Program-made: the position numbers and the translations under genes | Notes under the pieces: model-generated | Database searches by the model: none | What the model saw: only the letters and a program-made list of their open reading frames with translations | Told to the model about the DNA's origin: nothing | Part shown: piece by piece, positions 9,556-17,498 of the stretch | Layout: each line of letters begins with the position of its first letter | Position numbering within the stretch: position 1 is the first letter of the stretch | Source: Kitasatospora humi | Lineage (GTDB): Bacteria > Actinomycetota > Actinomycetes > Streptomycetales > Streptomycetaceae | Reading direction: 5' to 3' | Length of the DNA stretch: 64,000 nt | NCBI RefSeq assembly: GCF_020907985.1 | Contig: NZ_JAJJPA010000004.1 | Location: 62,001-126,000, forward strand

Positions 9556-9572
9556 CCGACCGGCTCGCCGTC
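9547..9572. terminator. 11-bp hairpin between cutC and the convergent helicase
   Basis: GACGGCGAGCC, loop GACC, GGCTCGCCGTC: a perfect 11-bp stem. It lies between two converging stop codons (9519 and 9605) and can serve both directions. Its left arm comes from the repeated cutC tail. Confidence 0.75.
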
Positions 9573-9604
9573 GGGACCTGCCGCTGTCCGGACGCGCTTT
9601 CGAC

Positions 9605-11668
9605 TCAGCCCAGTTCGGCCGGGAGCGGCTCGGCGTGCAGCACCGTCAGCCCCGAGACCGCACGGGTCAGCGCCACGTAGAGCCGGCGCAGCCCGGTGCG
9701 CCGGTCCGGCTCCCCGGCCACCACCGCGGCCGGCTCGTCCAGCACCACGTAGTCGTACTCCAGACCCTTGGCCAGCGAGGCCGGCACCAGGGTGAGCCGG
9801 ACCTCGGCGGTGGTCTCGGCGCCCGGGGTGAGGAACGGCATCCCCGCCTCGCGCAGCGCCGCCTCCAGGGCCGGCAGCCGGTCGTCCGCCGCGATCAGGC
9901 CGGTGGAGCCCTCCCGGGCCAGCGCCTCCCGGCAGGCCGCCAGCACCGCCTCGGTCAGACCCTCCCCGACCTGGCGGATCGTCAGGGTGTCCTGGCCGGT
10001 GCGGATCGAGGTGGCCGGCGCCAGGCCCGGCGCGATCGACGGCAGCAGCCGGGACGCGTAGGAGATCACCTGCTCGGGCACCCGGAAGCCGGTGGTCAGC
10101 TCCTCGACATGGGCGCCGTCCTTGCCCAGGTGCCGCAGCGCCTCCGCCCAACTCGCCGTCGCCCACGGGGTGGTGCCCTGCGCCAGGTCGCCGAGCACGG
10201 TGGCCGAGCCGGTGGTGCAGCGGCGGCCGACCGCGCGGTACTGCATCGGCGAGAGGTCCTGCGCCTCGTCCAGCACCACGTGGCCGAGCGAGGGGGTGCG
10301 CTGCACCAGGTCGGTGGCCTCGTCCACCAGGACCGCGTCGGCGGCCGTCCAGGGCGCGGTCTTCACCGACCGGCCCGGCTTGGGCCACAGGATCGCCGCC
10401 TGCTCCTCGGGGTCGAGGATGCCCTCGGCGCAGCGCGCCAGGAACTCCGCGTCGCCCAGCAGCCGCAGCACCAGCTTGGCCGGGTCCACCGCCGGCCAGC
10501 AGGCCTTCACCACCGCCTTGACCTCGCGGCAGCGGGCCACCGCGTCCTGCACCCGGTCGTCCGGGGCCTCGCCGCCCTGCTCCATCTTGAGCAGCACGGT
10601 GTGCGCGATCCGCTGCGGCAGCGCCGCCATCGCGGCGCCGTAGCGGATCTCCCGGCCGGCCAACTCCTGGATGATCTCGGTCAGTTCGTAGGCCGGAACG
10701 CGCCAGCGCCGGGAGCCGCGGACCACCACGCAGGGCTCGGTGGGCAGCGTGATGCCGTCCCGCACGGCGCGGCGCAGCACCTCGGCCATCCGTGCGTCGC
10801 CCTTGATCACGGCGGCCTCGGGGGTGTCCTGGGCCCGCACCTCGACGTGTGCCACCAGCTGCTGCACGGTGGCCTGCGCCACGTCCAACTCGCCCAGCGC
10901 GGGCAGCACCTGCTCGATGTAGGAGAGGAACGAGCTGTTCGGCCCGATCACCAGGGTGCCGGCCTTGGCCAGCCGCTCCCGGTGCGCGTAGAGCAGGTAC
11001 GCCACGCGGTGCAGGCCGACGGCGGTCTTCCCGGTGCCCGGGGCGCCCTGCACGCAGACCGTGCCGCTCACGTCGGCGCGGACGATCTCGTCCTGCTCGG
11101 GCTGGATGGTGGCCACGATGTCGCGCATCGGGCCGACGCGGGGCTTCTCGATCTCGGCCGCGAGCAGCGCCGAGGCCTGCTCGATCTCGGCCGGGTCGCT
11201 CAGGTTCTCGTCCTCGTAGGCCGTCAGTTCGCCGCCGGTGTAGCCGAACCGCCGCCGCTTGGCGATGTCCATCGGGTCCTTGCGGCTGGCCTGGTAGAAG
11301 GTCTGGGAGACCGGTGCCCGCCAGTCGATCACCATCGGGTCGCCCTCGGCATCGTGCACGTGCCGGCGGCCGATGTAGAACTGGGCGCCTCCCGCCCCTT
11401 CGGACTCGTCCTCGCCGATGGCGTGCAGGAAGTCCAGGCGGCCGAAGAACAGCGGGGTGTCCGCCAGGTCGGCCAGGGCGGCGATCCGGCGCTGGATCTG
11501 GTCGCGCAGCACCTGCTGGGTGACCCAGGTGCCGGCCACGTCCGAGATGTCCAGCTGCTCGGCGTCCTCGCGCATCGCGCGCAGGGCGGCCCTGGACGAC
11601 GCCAGGTGGTCCCGCTCCCGCTGCAACGGGTCGGCGGATTCGGTGGTGGTGGGGGCGGCGGAATGCAC
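9605..11668 (-). CDS. HelR/HelD-like UvrD-superfamily ATPase
   Basis: A 687-residue superfamily I ATPase. The N-terminus is a charged helical arm (RERDHLASSRAALRAMRED), followed by VIDWRAPVSQTFYQAS, Walker A GAPGTGKTAVG, VLDEAQDLSPMQ as Walker B, and TTGFRVPEQV and RRLYVALTRAVSGLTVLH as later helicase motifs. This layout is that of HelD/HelR proteins, which bind RNA polymerase and dissociate stalled or rifamycin-bound complexes rather than acting as true helicases. I chose GTG 11668, preceded by GGGAAGG; the frame is open to 12103 but the extra part is low-complexity. I saw no rifamycin-associated element upstream. HelR versus HelD class is not decided. Confidence 0.85.
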   Translation of the reverse strand: MHSAAPTTTESADPLQRERDHLASSRAALRAMREDAEQLDISDVAGTWVTQQVLRDQIQRRIAALADLADTPLFFGRLDFLHAIGEDESEGAGGAQFYIGRRHVHDAEGDPMVIDWRAPVSQTFYQASRKDPMDIAKRRRFGYTGGELTAYEDENLSDPAEIEQASALLAAEIEKPRVGPMRDIVATIQPEQDEIVRADVSGTVCVQGAPGTGKTAVGLHRVAYLLYAHRERLAKAGTLVIGPNSSFLSYIEQVLPALGELDVAQATVQQLVAHVEVRAQDTPEAAVIKGDARMAEVLRRAVRDGITLPTEPCVVVRGSRRWRVPAYELTEIIQELAGREIRYGAAMAALPQRIAHTVLLKMEQGGEAPDDRVQDAVARCREVKAVVKACWPAVDPAKLVLRLLGDAEFLARCAEGILDPEEQAAILWPKPGRSVKTAPWTAADAVLVDEATDLVQRTPSLGHVVLDEAQDLSPMQYRAVGRRCTTGSATVLGDLAQGTTPWATASWAEALRHLGKDGAHVEELTTGFRVPEQVISYASRLLPSIAPGLAPATSIRTGQDTLTIRQVGEGLTEAVLAACREALAREGSTGLIAADDRLPALEAALREAGMPFLTPGAETTAEVRLTLVPASLAKGLEYDYVVLDEPAAVVAGEPDRRTGLRRLYVALTRAVSGLTVLHAEPLPAELG

Positions 11669-11974
11669 AGCGAACCTTCCCGGCCGCGCCGATCGGGCAC
11701 GGCGGTCTCGTCGTAGCTCACGGTGAGCCTGGCCGGTTGCCGAGCGGCCAGGGCCTCCCCAGGGCAGCCGGGCACGGCGCCGCTGATCGGGAGGGGGCAG
11801 ACCGGACAGCTTAGACCCGCGGCGGCACCACGGGCCACCCGATTTGCGCGCCGCCCCTCGGGGTCGCCGTACGCCCGCCGTAGGGGAGCCGTACGCCTGG
11901 CGGACGACGCCGGTCCCCCGGTTGCGGCCTTTCGGCTGATGTGCCCGCGGAGCCGGAAAACTACCGTGGAAGAC
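11669..11974. other. Divergent intergenic region with no recognised element
   Basis: About 300 bases between the HelR-like gene and a small plus-strand gene. It contains repeats of GCCGTACGCC (near 11866 and 11889) but no gene, and no promoter that I can defend. Confidence 0.4.
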
Positions 11975-12196
11975 ATGAGCACCGTTCACTTGACGGCGCA
12001 CCCGGCAGTGGCCGGCACCCCCCGGGCGCGCACCAGTACCGAGTCCCTGCTCGCCTCCGAGCGACCAGCCGGCGCCACCCAGCTGGGCCGGCCGCACCAC
12101 CACCGACCGCTGCGCAGCGCCGTGCGTGCCGTCGGAATCCTGCTGGACACCGCCGCGCGCGTGGTCTTCCTCGGGCCCGACGGCGTCAACGTCTAG
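11975..12196 (+). CDS. Small conserved Streptomyces-type protein, unknown function
   Basis: A 73-residue protein with a polar, Ser/Thr/Arg-rich first half (AGTPRARTSTESLLASERPAG) and a short hydrophobic amphipathic end (AVRAVGILLDTAARVVFLGPDG). ATG 11975 is preceded by GTGGAAGAC. I do not recognise a family with a known role. The setting, next to the XPB-type helicase on the opposite strand, resembles what I recall from related chromosomes, which supports it being real. The hydrophobic segment could be a membrane-surface helix. Confidence 0.65.
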   Translation: MSTVHLTAHPAVAGTPRARTSTESLLASERPAGATQLGRPHHHRPLRSAVRAVGILLDTAARVVFLGPDGVNV

Positions 12197-12205
12197 CCGT
12201 TCGGG

Positions 12206-13834
12206 TCACACGTCGTCGGCGTCGATGATGCGGTACGCGTACCCCTGCTCGGCCAGGAACCGCTGCCGGTGCGCGGCGAAGTCCTGGTCCACGGTGTCCC
12301 GGGCCACCACCGAGTAGAAGTGCGCGGCATGGCCGTCCGCCTTGGGGCGCAGCACCCGGCCGAGCCGCTGGGCCTCCTCCTGGCGCGATCCGAAGGTGCC
12401 GGAGACCTGGATCGCCACCGTCGCCTCCGGCAGGTCGATCGAGAAGTTCGCCACCTTGGAGACCACCAGCACGTTGATCTCCTTGCTGCGGAAGGCGTCG
12501 AACAGCTTCTCCCGCTGGAGGTTGCTGGTCTCGCCCTTGATCACCGGCGCCCCGAGCACCTCGCCCAGCTCGTCCAGCTGGTCGATGTACTGGCCGATGA
12601 TCAGCGTCTGATCGCCCTGGTGCTTCTTGACCAGCGCCTCCACCACCCGCCGCTTGGTCACGGTGGTCGAGCAGAACCGGTAGCGCTCCTCCGGCTCGGC
12701 GGTGGCATAGGCCAGCCGCTCGGAGTCGCTCAGGGTGACCCGGACCTCGCAGCAGTCGGCCGGCGCGATGTAGCCCTGCGCCTCGATCTCCTTCCACGGA
12801 GCGTCGAACCGCTTGGGGCCGATGAGGCTGAACACGTCGCCCTCCCGGCCGTCCTCGCGGACCAGCGTCGCGGTCAGGCCGAGCCGGCGGCGGGCCTGGA
12901 GGTCGGCGGTGAACTTGAAGACCGGCGCGGGCAGCAGGTGCACCTCGTCGTAGACCACCAGGCCCCAGTTCCGGGCGTCGAACAGCTCCAGGTGCGAGTA
13001 GACGCCCTTCCGCTTGGTGGTCATCACCTGGTAGGTGGCGATGGTGACCGGGCGGATCTCCTTCCGGGTGCCGCTGTACTCGCCGATCTCGTCCTCGGTC
13101 AGCGAGGTGCGCTTCACCAGCTCGTGCTTCCACTGCCGGGCCGAGACCGTGTTGGTCACCAGGATCAGCGTGGTCGACTTGGCCTCGGCCATCGCGGCGG
13201 CACCGACCAGCGTCTTCCCGGCTCCGCAGGGCAGCACCACGACGCCGCTGCCGCCGTGCCAGAAGCCCTCCACGGCATGCTTCTGGTACGGCCGCAGCTG
13301 CCAGCCGTCCTCCTCCAGGTGGATCGGGTGCGCCTCGCCGTCCACGTAGCCCGCGTGGTCCTCGGCCGGCCAGCCCAGCTTGAGCAGCACCTGCTTGATC
13401 TGCCCGCGCTCCGAGGGGTGCACCACCACGGTGTCCGGCTCCACCCGGGCCCCGACCAGCGGCGCGATCTTCTTGGACTTCAGCACCTCTTCGAGGACCG
13501 GCCGGTCGGTGGTGGTCAGCACCAGCCCGTGGGTGGGGTGCTTGAGCAACTGCAGCCGCCCGTACCGCGCCATGGTGTCGGCCACGTCCACCAGCAGCGC
13601 GTGCGGCACCGGGTAGCGCGAGTACGTCACCAGGGCGTCCACCACCTGCTCCGCGTCGTGCCCGGCGGCCCTGGCGTTCCACAGGCCCAGCGGCGTGACC
13701 CGGTACGTGTGCACGTGCTCGGGCGCCCGCTCCAACTCCGCGAACGGCGCGATCGCCCGCCGGCAGTCGGCGGCCATGGGGTGGTCGATCTCGAGGAGCA
13801 GGGTCTTGTCGCTCTGGACGATCAGGCAGGACAC
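12206..13834 (-). CDS. XPB/ERCC3-type DNA repair helicase
   Basis: A 542-residue superfamily 2 helicase. The N-terminal third is the XPB-type damage-recognition/Helicase_C_3-like region; Walker A is LPCGAGKT (about 201-208), the DEAD-box is DEVH (296-299), and motif VI is RQEEAQRLGRVLRP. It unwinds DNA in an ATP-dependent way; in bacteria it is linked to nucleotide excision repair with Bax1-like nucleases in some species. The start is GTG 13834 with GGAGGT five bases upstream; the ATG four bases earlier belongs to another frame. A related motor-less protein is encoded at 17499. Confidence 0.92.
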   Translation of the reverse strand: MSCLIVQSDKTLLLEIDHPMAADCRRAIAPFAELERAPEHVHTYRVTPLGLWNARAAGHDAEQVVDALVTYSRYPVPHALLVDVADTMARYGRLQLLKHPTHGLVLTTTDRPVLEEVLKSKKIAPLVGARVEPDTVVVHPSERGQIKQVLLKLGWPAEDHAGYVDGEAHPIHLEEDGWQLRPYQKHAVEGFWHGGSGVVVLPCGAGKTLVGAAAMAEAKSTTLILVTNTVSARQWKHELVKRTSLTEDEIGEYSGTRKEIRPVTIATYQVMTTKRKGVYSHLELFDARNWGLVVYDEVHLLPAPVFKFTADLQARRRLGLTATLVREDGREGDVFSLIGPKRFDAPWKEIEAQGYIAPADCCEVRVTLSDSERLAYATAEPEERYRFCSTTVTKRRVVEALVKKHQGDQTLIIGQYIDQLDELGEVLGAPVIKGETSNLQREKLFDAFRSKEINVLVVSKVANFSIDLPEATVAIQVSGTFGSRQEEAQRLGRVLRPKADGHAAHFYSVVARDTVDQDFAAHRQRFLAEQGYAYRIIDADDV

Positions 13835-13926
13835 ACATACCTCCGTGCGCGGGACGGCGTGGGGACGCCGGGCATCCCTCCAGTGTCCCCCATCGCCGAA
13901 CCGCGCCGGAGTGGGTCCGCGGAACG

Positions 13927-14526
13927 CTACCGGTAGTCGGCGAGCACCAGCTCGAACTCCTCCAGGCTCAGCAGCCGGAACCCGCCGGCCCGGACGCCCT
14001 CGGAGCGAGCGGCCGCCTGCGGCCCGCGGGAGGCGGCCAGCGCCGCGCGGTCCGCCCAGAGCGTGCCCACCACGGCCCGGCCGCGGGCGCGGTCGAGGAG
14101 CATGGCCGCACCGGCGTTCCCCGGGATCGCCTGGAACTTCGGCAGCACCTGCTGGAAGGCCCGGACCGCCTGGTCGACCTTGGCCGGATCGAACTCCAGC
14201 CGGCCGAGCCGGAGTCCACCGCCGGCCTGCGCCCGCGCCGGCGCGTACGCCGCCACTTCCCAGACCTCGGTGACGGCGCTGGCCGCGAACGGCGCCAGCA
14301 GCTGCCCGCGGCGCTCCGCCAGCTGCTCGTCACTGCTCCGCTCGGCCTCCTCGGTCTCCCACCAGCTGGCCGTGGCCAGTTTGCCGAGCTCCCGGTCGGC
14401 GAACAGCCTGAAGCCGCGGTAGCCGGGCTGGTCCGCCAGCAGCTTGGGGGCCTCGGCGACCAGCCCGTCGATGGCTTCGTCGATCTTCGCGGGATCACCT
14501 GTCGCATAGGTCATGCGTACGTACAT
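13927..14526 (-). CDS. Antibiotic biosynthesis monooxygenase-like dimeric alpha-beta barrel protein
   Basis: A 199-residue protein made of two ferredoxin-like halves, about 1-95 and 100-199. Both carry the pattern of this fold: VRMTYATGDPAKIDEAIDGL at the first strand and helix, LRLGRLEFDPAKVDQAVRAF in the second, and GYRGFRLFADRELGKLATASWWET and GNAGAAMLLDRARGRAVVGTLW as matching strand pairs. So it is an internally duplicated ABM-type protein. No catalytic function is implied; members may be heme-degrading, quinone-forming or purely structural. ATG 14526 with GGGGAAG upstream is chosen over an earlier start at 14595. Confidence 0.72.
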   Translation of the reverse strand: MYVRMTYATGDPAKIDEAIDGLVAEAPKLLADQPGYRGFRLFADRELGKLATASWWETEEAERSSDEQLAERRGQLLAPFAASAVTEVWEVAAYAPARAQAGGGLRLGRLEFDPAKVDQAVRAFQQVLPKFQAIPGNAGAAMLLDRARGRAVVGTLWADRAALAASRGPQAAARSEGVRAGGFRLLSLEEFELVLADYR

Positions 14527-14692
14527 GGCACTTCCCCGTCGTCGCGTGTGGGTGTTCCTGATTACGACGCTCCTCCGGGGCCGGCCGGGGCACAAGGGCT
14601 ACCGGACCGTAGGGGGCCGGGTTCCGCGCCCCGGCCGGTCGGACGCGGGCCACCCGGCGGGGGAACCGTCCGGCCGGGTGGCGATCGGCCGG

Positions 14693-16729
14693 TCAGCGGA
14701 CGGTGACGTCGTCCACGTAGACGGAGGACTGGCCGGTGGCGCCGGGGGCGGGGACGAAGTCGACGCCCAGTTCGCACACCTGGTCGAGGTCGGGGACTCC
14801 GGCGAGGTTGAGGAAGAGCCGGGTGCCGTTGGAGTCCACGAACTGGCCGCGGTCGTCGTACCAGGCGCAGTTCGGGCCGGTGCGGATGTAGAGCTTGGCG
14901 AGGGTGCCGCCGGCCTGGTTGCCCCAGGGGGCGGTGCGGGCGTCCGCGGCGAGGGTGAGGCGGCCGCTCAGATCGGTGCGGGCGCCGCCGTAGTTCCGGT
15001 TCAGGACGGCCTCCTTCTGCTGGTCCAGCATCACGTCCGCCTTGAGCGAGTAACTGCCGTGCGAGGCCCATTCCTTGACTTGCCAGGGGCCGTTCAGCTG
15101 CTGGTAGGCGGTCCAGCCGTCGGTGCCGGTCTCGAAGTCCTCCAGCAGGGCGGTGGGACGGGCCGCGGTGACGTCGTCCACGTAGACCGAGGACTGGCCG
15201 GTGGCGCCGGGGGCGGGCGTGAAGTCGACCCCGATCTCGGTGACGTCGGAGAGGTCGGGGATGCCGGCCAGCGGCAGGGTGAGCATCGCGCCGTTGGAGC
15301 CGACCGCGGTGGCGCCGCTGTCGTACCAGGCGCCGGTGGGCCCGGTGCGGACGTAGAGCTTGGCGGTGGTGCCGCCGGCCTGGTTGCCCCAGGGGGCGGT
15401 GCGGGCGGCCGCCGAGATGGAGGCGTAGGCGCTGAGGTCGGTCTTGGCGGTGCGGTTCAGGAACACTTGCCGCTGGGCGGAGAGGTTGACGTCCGCCTTG
15501 AGTGAGTGGGTGCCCTGCGAGGCCCACTCGTTGACCTGCCAGGGGCCGTTCAGCTGCTGGTAGGCGGTCCAGCCCTCGGTGCCGGTCTCGAAGCCGCTGA
15601 GCAGGTCGACCGGGTCGGCGGGGGCGGGCGGTCCGGCGGCGGCGGTGGGGGTGGCGGCGAGGTCGACGTTGCCCAGGTTGACCGTCCACGGGTCGTTCAT
15701 CAGGGCCGTGGCACCGGCGGGAGTCTGGTCGGCGAGGCCCCAGCTGTCGTTCCACGAGAGGAAGTAGGTGGTGGCCGGGTAGCGGTGGTGGATCGCGGTC
15801 GCCCACTGGCCGAAGTCGAAGGTGTTCTTGTCGGCGGCCGGCGGGTTGAGGTTGTTGTCGGTCGGCGCGCCGATCTCGGCGAAGGCGAACGGCTTGCCGA
15901 GGGCGGTCAGCGCGTCATAGCCCTGGGCGGCGGCCGGGTCGGACGCGTAGCAGTCCAGGCCGACGACGTCGGCGTAGGCGGCGCCCGGGTAGTAGCCGGC
16001 CGGGTCGGGGGTGTCGCAGAGCGCGGAGTAGACCCAGATCAGGTTGTGCAGGCCCTTGGACTGGGTCAGGTAGGTGTACATGTTCCGCCACACCGCGACG
16101 AAGTCGGCGTGCTGCTGACCGCTCCACCAGAAGGCCTGCTGGTAGGTGGAGTTCATCTCGTGCAGCGGTCGGAACAGCACCGGGACGTTCTGCGCGGCCA
16201 GCTGCTGCAGCCCGGCGGCCACCTGGTCCAGGGTGGCCCGCCACTGCTTGCCGACGGCCGTGGTCGGGTCGGTGAGCTGCGAGAAGTCGTTCAGGTGGAC
16301 GTAGAGCCCGCCGACCGGCCGGGCGGGGTTGGGCGCGTGGAAGCTGACCGAGACCAGGCCGCCCTGCCGGGCCCAGTCGATCAGGCCGGCGTTGCAGGAG
16401 GTGTCGATGGTGGAGCCGGCGCCGTAGTCGCAGGCGACCAGGCCGGGGGTCTGGCCGGTGGTGCTGCGCACCGTGCTCAGCTGGGAGGCGACCTTCTCGT
16501 CGGCGGAGAAGGTCGAGCCGCTGTAGCCGCCGAAGAAGCCGGACAGCACCCGGTGGTCGGCCCGGTTCGGAAGTTGCGCCAGCCAGTTCAGCTCCTGCGA
16601 GGCGGCCGGGGTCGCCTGCGGGTCGGCCGGGGTGGCGGCGGTCGCCGCGGCCGCGGGGGCGGCGACGCCGGCCGGCAGCGGGAGCACGAGCGCCGCCGAT
16701 ATCAAGGCGGTACGGAGTCTGCGAAGCAT
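14693..16729 (-). CDS. Secreted GH26 endo-beta-mannanase with two C-terminal binding domains
   Basis: A 678-residue exported enzyme predicted to cut beta-1,4-mannans. Residues 1-29 form a Sec signal peptide (MLRRLRTALISAALVLPLPAG, AxA cleavage). The GH26 domain spans about 45-360: the acid/base is E191 in RPLHEMNS and the nucleophile E285 in FAFAEIG; HAPNPARPVGG and FLSWNDSWG line the cleft. A short Pro/Ala linker leads to two tandem domains of about 151 residues (377-527 and 528-678), beta-sandwich modules sharing ETGTxGWTAYQQLNGPWQV, RTAPWGNQAGGT and SSVYVDDVT. They look like family 11/35-type carbohydrate-binding modules, likely mannan-binding. No regulator is evident next to it. Confidence 0.88.
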   Translation of the reverse strand: MLRRLRTALISAALVLPLPAGVAAPAAAATAATPADPQATPAASQELNWLAQLPNRADHRVLSGFFGGYSGSTFSADEKVASQLSTVRSTTGQTPGLVACDYGAGSTIDTSCNAGLIDWARQGGLVSVSFHAPNPARPVGGLYVHLNDFSQLTDPTTAVGKQWRATLDQVAAGLQQLAAQNVPVLFRPLHEMNSTYQQAFWWSGQQHADFVAVWRNMYTYLTQSKGLHNLIWVYSALCDTPDPAGYYPGAAYADVVGLDCYASDPAAAQGYDALTALGKPFAFAEIGAPTDNNLNPPAADKNTFDFGQWATAIHHRYPATTYFLSWNDSWGLADQTPAGATALMNDPWTVNLGNVDLAATPTAAAGPPAPADPVDLLSGFETGTEGWTAYQQLNGPWQVNEWASQGTHSLKADVNLSAQRQVFLNRTAKTDLSAYASISAAARTAPWGNQAGGTTAKLYVRTGPTGAWYDSGATAVGSNGAMLTLPLAGIPDLSDVTEIGVDFTPAPGATGQSSVYVDDVTAARPTALLEDFETGTDGWTAYQQLNGPWQVKEWASHGSYSLKADVMLDQQKEAVLNRNYGGARTDLSGRLTLAADARTAPWGNQAGGTLAKLYIRTGPNCAWYDDRGQFVDSNGTRLFLNLAGVPDLDQVCELGVDFVPAPGATGQSSVYVDDVTVR

Positions 16730-16765
16730 GCTCCATTCCTAACAGGCAGTCAGGAACGGTCGTCG

Positions 16766-17488
16766 TCAGGCCAGCCAGACGTACGCGGCGAACCGGCCGG
16801 TGGGGTTGGCGCGGCGGTGCGAGAAGAGGTCGGGGTCCTCGATGGTGCAGCGGGGGTCGCGGCGGATGTCGGTGAGGCCGGCGCGGGTGAGTTGGGCGGC
16901 GATGCCGGCGGGCAGGTCCAGGGCGGGGGTGCCCTGGCGGGTGGTGGCGAAGGTCTCGGGGAGGACGGCGGCGGCCTCCTCGCGCATCGCGGCCGGGACC
17001 TCGTAGCAGCGGCCGCAGGCGGCGGGGCCGATCAGGGCGGTCATCCGGGCCGGCTCGGCGCCCGCCCCGGCCATCGCGGTGAGCAGGTTGACGGCGACGC
17101 CGGTCAGGGTGCCGGCCCGACCGGAGTGGGCGGCGCCGACCACCCGGGCGACGGGGTCGGCGAGCAGCACGGCCGCGCAGTCGGCGCCCAGCGAGGCCAG
17201 GGCGAGGCCGGGCTCGGTGGTCCAGACTCCGTCCAGCGGCGGGGTGTCGCCGTGCCACGGGCGCTCCACCCGCTGCACGTCGGGGCTGTGCACCTGGCGC
17301 ATCCAGACCACCCGCTCCGGAGCCAATCCGAGCTGTCGGGCGGTCAGTCGGCGGTTCTCCAGGACGTTCGGGTAGTCGTCGGCGGTGGCGCCGCCGAGGT
17401 TGCGGCTGCCGAACGGCTGCGGGCTGACCCCGCCGTGCCGGTCGGTGACGGCGTAGCGGATGCCGGGGGCGAGCTCGTGGGACTCCAT
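16766..17488 (-). CDS. PgeF/YfiH (DUF152) family protein, multicopper-oxidase-like fold
   Basis: A 240-residue protein of the YlmD/YfiH family, members of which are purine nucleoside-processing enzymes or remove misincorporated amino acids from peptidoglycan precursors (PgeF). The metal ligands are visible: H in RQVHSPDV, C in GADCAAVLLAD, H in AAHSGRAGTL. ATG 17488 gives the usual length. It is 10 bp downstream of the large gene at 17499-19991 and likely co-transcribed. In actinobacteria the best-known copy of this family sits near ftsZ; this copy is elsewhere, so it may be a paralogue with a different substrate. Confidence 0.85.
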   Translation of the reverse strand: MESHELAPGIRYAVTDRHGGVSPQPFGSRNLGGATADDYPNVLENRRLTARQLGLAPERVVWMRQVHSPDVQRVERPWHGDTPPLDGVWTTEPGLALASLGADCAAVLLADPVARVVGAAHSGRAGTLTGVAVNLLTAMAGAGAEPARMTALIGPAACGRCYEVPAAMREEAAAVLPETFATTRQGTPALDLPAGIAAQLTRAGLTDIRRDPRCTIEDPDLFSHRRANPTGRFAAYVWLA

Positions 17489-17498
17489 GGCAGGCACC

